Source: Pseudonocardia sp. EC080619-01
Lineage (GTDB): Bacteria; Actinomycetota; Actinomycetes; Mycobacteriales; Pseudonocardiaceae
DNA length: 64,000 nt
Direction: 5' to 3'
NCBI RefSeq assembly: GCF_001420995.1
Contig: NZ_CP012184.1
Coordinates: forward strand, 4,820,501 to 4,884,500
A model generated the notes under the pieces. The model saw nothing but the letters and a program-made list of their open reading frames with translations. It ran no database searches and was not told where the DNA came from. How positions within the stretch are numbered: position 1 is the stretch's first letter; every line of letters starts with the position of its first letter. Shown here piece by piece: positions 17,329 through 25,213 of this stretch. Both the position numbers and the translations under genes were made by a program.

Positions 17329-17358
17329 GGATCGGTAGGGATCGGTAGGGATCGGCAG
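17324..17358. repeat. Short 10-bp tandem repeat at a gene end
   Basis: GGTAGGGATC is repeated three times plus a diverged copy (GGCAGGTCC) immediately over and after the stop codon of the small conserved gene. Confidence 0.75.
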
Positions 17359-17366
17359 GTCCTGGC

Positions 17367-18224
17367 TCAGCGCCGCAGCGACCGCGCCTTGCGTGCGCCG
17401 ACGGCCCGCATGGCGGGCTCCATCCGGAGAGCGGGCCCCGGCAGCAGCGCCGTGAGCCGCAGGACGGCGCCGCGCCAGGCCGGGATCGTCCGGTAGACGC
17501 GGGCGGTGCCGAACATCCCGACGAGCCCGGTCGCGACCTGCGTGGGGGTGACGAGCGTCCCGGAACGGACGAGCGCCTGCGCCTGCCCGCCCGGCTCCAT
17601 CCCGCGCAGCAGGGCGGTGTCCACCCCGTCCGGGCAGATCGCGTGCACCCGGATGCCCTCCCGCCGGACCTCGGAGGCGAGCCCCGACACCAGCGACAGG
17701 GCGCCCGCCTTCGACGCCGCGTACACCGACAGCCCGGGCACCGGGCCGAGCCCGGACAGCGACACGGTCACGCCGATCTCGCCGCCGTGCGCGGTGCCGG
17801 CCGCGGCCTGCTCGCGGAACGCGGCGATCGCGGCGCGGGCGCCCCAGGCGGGACCCAGCGTGTTCACCTCGACGAGGGCGCGGACCCGCGCCTCGGACAG
17901 CGCCGTCAGGGTGCCGTCGAAGCCCACCCCGGCGTTGGCGACCCAGGCGCCCAGCGGGGCCAGCTCGCGGGCGGCCGCCGTCACGTCGTGGGCGGCCGCG
18001 GGGTCGGTGACGTCGTGGGCGAGTGCGCCCGCCGCGCCGATCCGGGTGGCGGTGGCGGCGGCCGCGTCGCCGTCGAGGTCGGTGACGAGCACCCGGTAGC
18101 CGCGCTCGACGAGCTCGGTCGCGACGGCCTCCCCGATGCCGCGGGCGGCGCCGGTCACGACGGCCGACCGGGGGGCGTGTGCGGGGATCTCGTGCCGGCC
18201 CGCCGGGCGACGTCGTCCGAACAT
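17367..18224 (-). CDS. Short-chain dehydrogenase/reductase
   Basis: 285 residues. Cofactor motif VVTGAARGIGEAVA, then TDLDGD, NAGVGF and catalytic YAASK. The C-terminus is long and basic (ALRMEPAMRAVGARKARSLRR). Substrate unknown. The ATG at 18224 gives MFGRRRPAGRHEIP just before the Rossmann fold; the open frame continues to 18374 but adds nothing conserved. It is convergent with the small conserved gene and divergent from the LURP-one-like gene. Confidence 0.8.
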   Translation of the reverse strand: MFGRRRPAGRHEIPAHAPRSAVVTGAARGIGEAVATELVERGYRVLVTDLDGDAAAATATRIGAAGALAHDVTDPAAAHDVTAAARELAPLGAWVANAGVGFDGTLTALSEARVRALVEVNTLGPAWGARAAIAAFREQAAAGTAHGGEIGVTVSLSGLGPVPGLSVYAASKAGALSLVSGLASEVRREGIRVHAICPDGVDTALLRGMEPGGQAQALVRSGTLVTPTQVATGLVGMFGTARVYRTIPAWRGAVLRLTALLPGPALRMEPAMRAVGARKARSLRR

Positions 18225-18324
18225 CCCCGGAGTATGCCGTCCGGGGTTACCGGCCGGTAGCCCCGGGTGCCGGTCCGGGTGAATCCCGGGGCGGCCCGCC
18301 GGCCGGTGGGACACACTCGGCGCC

Positions 18325-18897
18325 GTGTCCGCCCCGCTGCACCTGCCCCGGTTCCTGGTCCGCCAGCGGATCACGCTCGGCGTGAACCGCTACGACGTGC
18401 ACGCCGCGAACCCCGACGGCAGCGAGGGCCCGCTGATGGCCTTCGCCCAGCAGAAGCGGTTCGCGTTCAAGGAGGAGGTCGTCTTCTGGGCCGACGACTC
18501 CCGTCGCCGCCGGGTCTTCTCCTTCAGGGCCCGGCAGGCGATGGACGTGCGCGCCCAGCACGACGTCCACGACGAGCACGGCCAGCTCCTCGGCACGTTC
18601 GGCAAGAAGTTCGGCGCGAGCCTGTTCCGCTCGACGTGGCGGCTCGAGAGCCCCGGGCTGGCCGCGACCGGGCAGGAGCGCAGCCTGCCGGTCGCGCTCC
18701 TGCGCCGGGTGTTCGACGACGTCCCGTTCCCGTTCCACTTCGACTTCACCGAGGACGGCGGCGGGCCGCTCGTCATGACCAGCGACCGGAAGCGGTCGAT
18801 CCGGGACCGGTACGACGTCGCCGTCCCCGACCCGCGGATCGACTTCCGGCTCGCCGCCTCGGTCGCCGTCGCGCTGGACGCCCTTCAGTCCCGCTGA
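18325..18897 (+). CDS. LURP-one/phospholipid-scramblase-like protein
   Basis: 190 residues. No membrane segment. The pattern RYDVHAANPDGSEGPLMAFAQQKRFAFKEEVVFWAD ... VFSFRARQ ... YDVHDEHGQLLGTFGKKFGASLFRSTWRL resembles the tubby/LURP-one beta-barrel fold found in bacterial relatives of scramblases. This assignment is from sequence pattern, not from a search. GTG start at 18325. Function unknown. Confidence 0.6.
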   Translation: MSAPLHLPRFLVRQRITLGVNRYDVHAANPDGSEGPLMAFAQQKRFAFKEEVVFWADDSRRRRVFSFRARQAMDVRAQHDVHDEHGQLLGTFGKKFGASLFRSTWRLESPGLAATGQERSLPVALLRRVFDDVPFPFHFDFTEDGGGPLVMTSDRKRSIRDRYDVAVPDPRIDFRLAASVAVALDALQSR

Positions 18898-18920
18898 CCC
18901 GCGGGCGCCGGGCGGGTCAG
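18894..18920. terminator. Hairpin over two convergent stop codons
   Basis: CTGACCCGC and GCGGGTCAG form a 9-bp stem spanning the stop codons of the LURP-one-like gene and pepA. Weak compared with other terminators here. Confidence 0.5.
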
Positions 18921-20452
18921 CCGTTCGCGGCCACGTCCTCCAGGAACGCGACCAGCGTCCGCACCGGCACGCCCGTCCCGCCCTTGGTCGTGTAGCCGCG
19001 CGGCCCGCCGGTGTTGTACGAGGGACCCGCGATGTCGATGTGGGCCCACGGCAGCCCGTCCGGCACGAACTCCTTGAGGAACATCCCGGCGAGCAGCATC
19101 CCGGCGAACCGCTGGCCGCTGACGTTGGCGATGTCCGCCACCCGGGAGTCGAGGTCGGAGCGCAGGTACTCCGGCAGCGGCATCGCCCAGGCGTCCTCGC
19201 CGGTCGCGACGGCGTGCCCGGTCACCCGGTCCCGCAGGTCGTCGGACCCCATGATCCCGGCGGTGCGCAGGCCGAGCGCGACCTGCTGGGCCCCGGTCAG
19301 CGTCGAGGTCTCGACCAGGTAGTCGGGGGCGTCCTCCCCGGCCCGGACGATCGCGTCGGCCAGGACGAGGCGGCCCTCGGCGTCGGTGTTGAGGACCTCG
19401 ACGGTGCGTCCGCCGTACATGGTCAGCACGTCGCCGGGCTTGTACGCGGTCGACGACGGCATGTTCTCCGCCATCGGCACCGTCGCCGTCACCGTGACCG
19501 GTAGCTCCAGCTTCGCGGCGAGCACGACCGTCGCGACGACGGCCGCGGCGCCGCCCATGTCGGAGGTCATGTCGGCCATGCCCGGGTTGGGCTTGAGCGA
19601 GATGCCGCCGGTGTCGAACGTGATGCCCTTGCCCACGAGCGCGACCCGCTTCGAGGCGCCGGCGCCGCCGTTCCAGGTGAGCCGGACCAGGCGGGGCGGG
19701 TTCGCCGACCCCTTCCCGACGCCGACGACGCCGCCGTAGCCGTTCTCCCGCAGCTGCGCGTCGTCGAGGACCTCGGTGACCAGGCCGGCCTGCTCGCCGA
19801 GCGCCACCGCGCGGGCCGCGAAGGTCTGCGGGAACAGCACGTTCGGTGCGGTGTTCACCAGGTTCCGGGTGGTGGCGACCGCCTCGGCGATCAGCGTGGC
19901 CCGGCGGACCGCGTCGGCGGTCGCGCCGGTGAACGACCAGGACGCGACCGGTGCCGACGCGGCGTCGGCCGAGGAGCGGTGGACGTCGAACCGGTAGCCG
20001 CCGAGCAGCGCCCCGACGACGGCCGCCTCGCCGTCGACGGCGGCGAGCGTGCTGACCGCGGAGGCGGTCCCGGCGAGCGTGCGGGCGGCGGCACCGGCGG
20101 CCCGGCGGACCGCCTCGGCCCGCTCCGCGCCCTCGGCGGGCCTGCCGAGGCCGACGGCGACGACGCGCGGGGCCGTCACCGCGCCGCGCGACGGCAGCGA
20201 CACGACCTGCTCGACCCGGCCGGTCGCGCCGACGACCTGCAGGAGGGCGGCGAGCTCGCCGCCGAACGCGGCGTCGACCTCCTCGGCGCCGGGGGCGAGG
20301 ACGGGTGCCTCGCCGGCACCGGCGCCGGCGCCGTCCGGCCCGTCCTCCCGGGTCTCGGCCGGGTACAGGCCGATCACCAGGGCGCCGGTGTCGGCGGTCG
20401 CGGGGGAGCCGGTGAGCGCGGCGGTGTCCGGGATGGTCGGGTCGGTCGGCAC
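18917..20452 (-). CDS. pepA: Leucyl aminopeptidase (M17)
   Basis: 511 residues. C-terminal catalytic domain has the M17 signature NTDAEGRLVLADA, GKGITFDTGGISLKP, the two metal-binding aspartates in TSDMGGAAAV, and GPSYNTGGPRGYTTKGGTG at the end. The N-terminal macro-like domain is diverged. Cytosolic, two-metal aminopeptidase in peptide turnover. The GTG at 20452 gives VPTDPTIPDTAAL; the frame stays open far upstream but without homology. Confidence 0.93.
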   Translation of the reverse strand: MPTDPTIPDTAALTGSPATADTGALVIGLYPAETREDGPDGAGAGAGEAPVLAPGAEEVDAAFGGELAALLQVVGATGRVEQVVSLPSRGAVTAPRVVAVGLGRPAEGAERAEAVRRAAGAAARTLAGTASAVSTLAAVDGEAAVVGALLGGYRFDVHRSSADAASAPVASWSFTGATADAVRRATLIAEAVATTRNLVNTAPNVLFPQTFAARAVALGEQAGLVTEVLDDAQLRENGYGGVVGVGKGSANPPRLVRLTWNGGAGASKRVALVGKGITFDTGGISLKPNPGMADMTSDMGGAAAVVATVVLAAKLELPVTVTATVPMAENMPSSTAYKPGDVLTMYGGRTVEVLNTDAEGRLVLADAIVRAGEDAPDYLVETSTLTGAQQVALGLRTAGIMGSDDLRDRVTGHAVATGEDAWAMPLPEYLRSDLDSRVADIANVSGQRFAGMLLAGMFLKEFVPDGLPWAHIDIAGPSYNTGGPRGYTTKGGTGVPVRTLVAFLEDVAANG

Positions 20453-20647
20453 GGTCGGAGCTCCTCGGTCGGGGATCGGTCGGTGATCGCTGGTTGCTCG
20501 ATCAGGTGGCGTCGCGGGGCCGCTGCTGCACGCACGGTGACCAGCGCACGTGTCGCGTGCGCCGGGCGGGCGGGGAGCGGCCCGGCGAGACCGGACCGAG
20601 ATGCTAATGACACCCCCGCGGCGCCGCGCGGTACAGGGTCGGATGGG

Positions 20648-22018
20648 ATGGTGAGCAACGTGCCCCGCCCCCCGTACCGGATCCCGTCGACGACCGCGGT
20701 CGTCGTCGCGCTCGCGGCGACGTTCGGGACCGGGCTCTACGCGGCACTGGCCCCCGCCGCGGCGTCGGCCGGGGCCTGGTTCCCGCTCGGTGTCGTGCTC
20801 GCCGGGCTCCTCGCCCTCGGCGTGGTCGCCTCGACGGCGCACCTCGCGACCGCCCGCCCCGCGGGGCCGGAGCTGGTCCGCGGGGACCTGCCAGGGCCCG
20901 CGCTGCGGCTCGGTGCCGTCTCGCGGCTGGTGTCGCGGACCGCTGCCGCCGCCGCTGCCGCCGGGGTGTTCGGTGCGTACGTGCTGCCGTCCCGGCCGGA
21001 GCCGGTGGCGGTGATCGCGGTGCTCGCCGTGATCGGGGTGAACGCGGCGGGTGTGCGCGTGTCCCCGGGCGCGTCCCGCGGGCTGGTCGTGGGGACGCTG
21101 CTGGTGCTGGCGCTGGTCATCGGCGTCGGGCTGCTCACGAACGCGCCGGACGGCAGCGACCCGTCGTCGGCGATGCCGGCCGCGACGGCCGGGACCGCCG
21201 TGGCGGAGGCCGACGGGACGCCGGACGACCCGGTCGTCGGGACCCTGCAGGCGGCCGTCGAACCCGGGCCGCTGGGCGTGCTGACCGCGGCCGCCTTCGT
21301 GTTCTTCGCCTTCACCGGGTTGTCCCGGGTCGCCGAGCTCGGCGGGAGCCTGCGTGACCCGATGCGGGCGATCCGCCGGGCCCCGGCGGTCGCCGTGCTC
21401 GTCACGACCACGCTGCTGCTCCTGCTGTCGGCCGCGTTGCTGCACGGCCTCGGCCCCGCACGGCTGGCGGAGTCCGCGACCCCGCTCGCCTCGCTCATGG
21501 ACACCGGGGGCAGCCCCGCGCTCGGGGTCCTCGTCCGGATCGCCGCCGCCGCGGCCACCGCGGCCGCGCTGCTGGGTGCACTGTCCCGCGCCGCGTCCGG
21601 CGCGGCCCGGCTGGCGCGCGACGGCGAGCTGCCCGCCTTCCTCGGACGGGGTGGGTCCCGCGGCACGCCGTGGGTCGCCGACCTGGTCCTGGGTGGGCTG
21701 ACCGTCGCCGTGACGCTGGCGTTCGGCCCGGTCGTCGCGATCGCCGTCTCGGTCGGGGCGGCGCTGGTGCACCACACGCTGCTGCACGCCGCGGTGCTGC
21801 GGCTGCCCGGGCGTCCCGGTACCGCGGCGTTCGTCGCCGGTGCCGGCGGGACGGGCTGCGTGCTGCTCGCCGCCGTGCTGCCGCCGTGGCCGCTCCTGGC
21901 GACCGCGGCGCTGCTGGTCGCGGCCTGGGGGCTGAGCACGGTCTGCTCGCGTTCCGCGGCCGCGCGGGAGCCCCGTGCGGAGAGCGGGCCGTCCGATCCC
22001 GAGGAGCGCGCGGCCTGA
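20648..22018 (+). CDS. APC-superfamily amino-acid permease-like membrane protein
   Basis: 456 residues, about 12 hydrophobic segments. The start PRPPYRIPSTTAVVVALAATFGTGLYAAL matches the first APC helix with the GTG break. FVFFAFTGLSRVAELGGSLRDPMRAIRRA is the conserved helix 6-loop region with the E-x6-P motif. The ATG at 20648 gives MVSNVPRPPYR. It is divergent from pepA and ends 19 bp before gcvT. Substrate unknown; the location suggests amino-acid metabolism. Confidence 0.8.
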   Translation: MVSNVPRPPYRIPSTTAVVVALAATFGTGLYAALAPAAASAGAWFPLGVVLAGLLALGVVASTAHLATARPAGPELVRGDLPGPALRLGAVSRLVSRTAAAAAAAGVFGAYVLPSRPEPVAVIAVLAVIGVNAAGVRVSPGASRGLVVGTLLVLALVIGVGLLTNAPDGSDPSSAMPAATAGTAVAEADGTPDDPVVGTLQAAVEPGPLGVLTAAAFVFFAFTGLSRVAELGGSLRDPMRAIRRAPAVAVLVTTTLLLLLSAALLHGLGPARLAESATPLASLMDTGGSPALGVLVRIAAAAATAAALLGALSRAASGAARLARDGELPAFLGRGGSRGTPWVADLVLGGLTVAVTLAFGPVVAIAVSVGAALVHHTLLHAAVLRLPGRPGTAAFVAGAGGTGCVLLAAVLPPWPLLATAALLVAAWGLSTVCSRSAAAREPRAESGPSDPEERAA

Positions 22019-22037
22019 GGCACTAGGGTCGGTACGC

Positions 22038-23165
22038 GTGACCGACGATCTTCTGCCCAGCCCGCTGCACGACCGTCACGTCGCCCTCGACGCCACCCTC
22101 GGCGAGTTCGGCGGATGGTCGATGCCGATCTCCTACCCGGGTGGCACCGTCGCCGAGCACACGTCGGTGCGCGAGGCCGCGGGACTGTTCGACGTCAGCC
22201 ACCTCGGCACCGTCCCGATCGCCGGGCCCGGCGCGGCCGCCCACGTGAACACCTGCCTGACCAACGACCTCGGCCGGATCGGGCCGGGACGGGCCCAGTA
22301 CACCCTCGCCTGCAACGAGGCCGGCGGCGTCCTCGACGACATGATCATCTACATGGCGTCCGACGACGACCTGCTGCTCGTCCCGAACGCCGCGAACTCG
22401 ACCCGGATCGTGACGATGCTCCAGGACGGCGCCCCCGCGGGCGTCACCGTCACCGACCGGCACCGCGAGCTCGCCGTGCTGGCCCTGCAGGGGCCGCGCT
22501 CGGGCGAGGCGCTGGCCGCGGCGCTCGGCGAGGCCGGCGCCGGCGTCGCCGACCTGGACTACATGGCGTTCACCGACATCGAGGGCGGCCTCGCCGGCGG
22601 CGGCGTCCGCGTCTGCCGCACCGGCTACACCGGTGAGCACGGCTACGAGGTGGTCCTCGACGCCGAGGCCGCACCCGCGATGTGGGACGCGCTGCTCGAC
22701 GCCGTCCGGGCCGTCGGTGGCGGGCCGTGCGGGCTGGCCGCGCGGGACACCCTGCGCACCGAGATGGGCTACCCGCTGCACGGCCACGAGCTGTCCGAGG
22801 AGATCAGCCCGGTGCAGGCCGGGAGTGCCTGGGCGGTCGGCTGGGACAAGCCGTCGTTCTGGGGGCGCGAGGCGCTGACCGCCGAGCGGGCGGCCGGACC
22901 CGCCCGGCGCCTGCGGGCGCTGCGGGCGACCGGCCGCGGCGTCCCGCGGGCCGGTATGACCGTGCTCGACGGCGAGGGCGGCTCCCCGGTCGGCACCGTC
23001 ACCTCGGGCACGTTCTCGCCGACCCTGAAGACCGGCGTCGCGCTCGCGCTGATCGCCACCGACCCGAAGGTGACGCCCGGCGACCAGCTGGTGGTCGACG
23101 TCCGCGGCCGCGTCCTGCCGGTCGAGGTCGTCAAGCCGCCGATGGTCCCGTCGCGGGTGCGGTAG
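22038..23165 (+). CDS. gcvT: Glycine cleavage system T protein (aminomethyltransferase)
   Basis: 375 residues. Folate-binding GcvT domain with MPISYPGGTVAEHTSVREAAGLFDVSHLG, the catalytic Asp region YTLACNEAGGVLDDMIIY, RTGYTGEHGYEVV and GLAARDTLRTEMGYPLHGHEL; C-terminal barrel TSGTFSPTLKTGVALALI. It releases ammonia and methylene-THF from aminomethyl-lipoyl H-protein, so it depends on the lipoate block to the left. GTG start at 22038. No glycine riboswitch room: the permease ends 19 bp upstream. Confidence 0.95.
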   Translation: MTDDLLPSPLHDRHVALDATLGEFGGWSMPISYPGGTVAEHTSVREAAGLFDVSHLGTVPIAGPGAAAHVNTCLTNDLGRIGPGRAQYTLACNEAGGVLDDMIIYMASDDDLLLVPNAANSTRIVTMLQDGAPAGVTVTDRHRELAVLALQGPRSGEALAAALGEAGAGVADLDYMAFTDIEGGLAGGGVRVCRTGYTGEHGYEVVLDAEAAPAMWDALLDAVRAVGGGPCGLAARDTLRTEMGYPLHGHELSEEISPVQAGSAWAVGWDKPSFWGREALTAERAAGPARRLRALRATGRGVPRAGMTVLDGEGGSPVGTVTSGTFSPTLKTGVALALIATDPKVTPGDQLVVDVRGRVLPVEVVKPPMVPSRVR

Positions 23166-23170
23166 CCCCC

Positions 23171-23210
23171 GTGAGTGGTTGCGTGGGCCAGGACCCACGC
23201 AACCACTCAC
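23171..23210. terminator. Perfect 17-bp palindrome after gcvT (terminator or interspersed repeat)
   Basis: GTGAGTGGTTGCGTGGG, loop CCAGGA, then the exact complement. It lies five bases after the gcvT stop and 59 bp before ilvE. Similar GTGAGTG...CACTCAC palindromes are, to my memory, scattered in Pseudonocardiales genomes. It may end gcvT transcription, but no T-tract follows. Confidence 0.75.
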
Positions 23211-23269
23211 GACCAGCGGTTGGGAATCCGACTGTCTGACCCCGGTCGGACGGAGCTACCGTCTCCTCC

Positions 23270-24391
23270 ATGAGCGCGCCGCAGTTCACCGTGACCCGCA
23301 ACCCCGCCCCGGCGTCCCCCCAGCGGCGCGCCGACGTACTGGCCGACCCCGGTTTCGGCCGGTACTTCACCGACCACATGGTCACCGTCCGCTGGACCGA
23401 GGGGACCGGATGGCACGACCCGAAGGTCGAGCCGTACGGGCCGCTGACCTTCGACCCGTCGTCGATGGTCCTGCACTACGGGCAGGAGATCTTCGAGGGG
23501 CTCAAGGCCTACCGGCACCCCGACGGGTCGATCGCGTCGTTCCGGCCGGAGGCCAACGCCGCGCGCTTCGCCGGTTCCGCCCGCCGGATGGCGATGGCGG
23601 AGCTTCCCGAGGACCTGTTCCTCGAGTCGCTGTCCGCGCTGCTCTCGGTCGACTCGGAGTGGGTGCCCGCCGCGGGCGGTGAGGACTCGCTGTACCTGCG
23701 CCCGTTCATGGTCGCGACCGAGGTCGGGCTCGGGGTGCGGCCGTCGGCGGAGTACCTCTACGCGGTGATCGCCTCGCCGGCCGGGCCGTACTTCGCCGGT
23801 GGCGTGAAGCCGATGGACGTGTGGCTGGAGACCGAGTACACCCGCGCCGCGCTCGGCGGCACCGGCACGGCCAAGTGCGGCGGCAACTACGCCGCCTCCC
23901 TGCTGCCGCAGGCGGTCGGCGCGAAGCACGGCTGCGCCCAGGTCGCCTACCTCGACGCCGAGGAGCGGACCTGGATCGACGAGATGGGCTCGAACAACCT
24001 GTTCTTCGTCTTCCGCGACGCCGACGGCCGGGCCGAGCTCGCCACCCCGGACCTGCGCGGATCGGTTCTGCCGGGCATCACCCGCGACTCGCTGATCGCC
24101 GTCGCGAAGGACCTGGGCATCGACGTGGTCGAGCGCCGGATCTCCGGCCAGGAGTGGCTCGGCGGCGCCGCGAACGGCGTGCTGACCGAGGTGTTCGGCT
24201 GCGGCACCGCCGCGGTGATCACACCGATCGGCACCGTGAAGCACAGTGGCGGCGAGGTGACCGTCGGCGACGGCGAGCCGGGCCCGATCACGCTGCAGCT
24301 GCGCGAGGCGCTCACCGCGATCCAGCGCGGTGCGGCGGCGGACCCGCACGGGTGGATGCGCACCCTGGTGCCGGCGCCCGCGTCGGTCTGA
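23270..24391 (+). CDS. ilvE: Branched-chain amino-acid aminotransferase
   Basis: 373 residues, fold type IV PLP enzyme. YGQEIFEGLKAYRHPDGS near residue 65, the PLP-lysine segment TAKCGGNYAASLLPQ, MGSNNLFFVF and SGQEWLGGAANGVLTEVFGCGTAAVITPIG all match IlvE. Final step of valine, leucine and isoleucine synthesis with glutamate as donor. ATG start at 23270. Ends directly against the convergent cobS stop. Confidence 0.95.
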   Translation: MSAPQFTVTRNPAPASPQRRADVLADPGFGRYFTDHMVTVRWTEGTGWHDPKVEPYGPLTFDPSSMVLHYGQEIFEGLKAYRHPDGSIASFRPEANAARFAGSARRMAMAELPEDLFLESLSALLSVDSEWVPAAGGEDSLYLRPFMVATEVGLGVRPSAEYLYAVIASPAGPYFAGGVKPMDVWLETEYTRAALGGTGTAKCGGNYAASLLPQAVGAKHGCAQVAYLDAEERTWIDEMGSNNLFFVFRDADGRAELATPDLRGSVLPGITRDSLIAVAKDLGIDVVERRISGQEWLGGAANGVLTEVFGCGTAAVITPIGTVKHSGGEVTVGDGEPGPITLQLREALTAIQRGAAADPHGWMRTLVPAPASV

Positions 24392-25213
24392 TCACCCGCT
24401 GAGCGCGGCCGCCAGGACGACGAGCACGGCGGTGCTCCCCAGCTCCGCGGCCGCGCCCAGGACGTCACCGCTCATCCCGCCGAACCGGCGCCGGGTGTGC
24501 CGGGCCAGGCCCGCCACCCCCAGCGCCGCGAGGAGCACGGCACCGGCGGCGGCGAGGGCGGTCCCGGCGCCACCGGGCGGGACGGTCGCGAGCGCTGCCG
24601 CACCCGCGCCGGCGATGCCGGTCCACCAGAGCGGCGCCACCCAGGCCGGCTGGCTCCCGGCGACCGTCGCACCCAGCCCCCCGGGCCGGGCCGCGGGCGT
24701 CCCGCGCCGGGCGACCCAGCAGAACCCGGCCCGTCCGGTCGCGGCGGCCACCGTGCACGCGACGAGCACCGCGACCGGGGGAGCGGTGCCGAGCTGGGCC
24801 AGCGCCGCCGCGCGGCCGCCCAGCACGACCAGCAGCGTGACGACGGCGAACGGCCCCGCTCCGCCGTCCGCCATGACCCGCAACGCCCGCTCGGGCGGGC
24901 CGTAGCTGCCGAGCCCGTCGGCGGTGTCGGCGAGCCCGTCGACGTGCATCCCGCGGGTCGCGAGAGCCCCGGCACCCACCACGAGCAGCCCCGCGACCAG
25001 TGGGGACACCCCGGCCAGGATCAGGGCGAGCAGCAGCCCGCCACCGCACAGCCCGAGCCCGGCCCCGACGACCGGGGCCCACCGCAACGCCGACGCGGGC
25101 ACCCCGTCGGGGAGCGCGCCGCCGGGTTCGGTGCGGACGCGGGCCGGGAGCACCGTCAGCCAGCTGACCGCCAGCGCGAGCCCGGCGAACGGGCCGGGTC
25201 GGCCCGCGCTCAC
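24392..25213 (-). CDS. cobS: Adenosylcobinamide-GDP ribazoletransferase (cobalamin synthase)
   Basis: 273 residues, multi-pass membrane protein. Family motifs LAVSWLTVLPARVRTEPG, GMHVDGLADTADGLGSYGPPERALRVMADGGAGPFAV (acidic metal site HVDGLADTADG) and RRRFGGMSGDVLGAAAELGS. Joins activated lower-ligand nucleoside to adenosylcobinamide-GDP, the last assembly step of B12. GTG start at 25213 overlaps the stop of the cobU-cobT gene by four bases, so the whole nucleotide-loop assembly is one operon. Confidence 0.94.
   Translation of the reverse strand: MSAGRPGPFAGLALAVSWLTVLPARVRTEPGGALPDGVPASALRWAPVVGAGLGLCGGGLLLALILAGVSPLVAGLLVVGAGALATRGMHVDGLADTADGLGSYGPPERALRVMADGGAGPFAVVTLLVVLGGRAAALAQLGTAPPVAVLVACTVAAATGRAGFCWVARRGTPAARPGGLGATVAGSQPAWVAPLWWTGIAGAGAAALATVPPGGAGTALAAAGAVLLAALGVAGLARHTRRRFGGMSGDVLGAAAELGSTAVLVVLAAALSG

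Noticed and set aside
22019..22037. Glycine riboswitch for gcvT
   Set aside because: Only 19 bp separate the permease stop and the gcvT start, too short for one.
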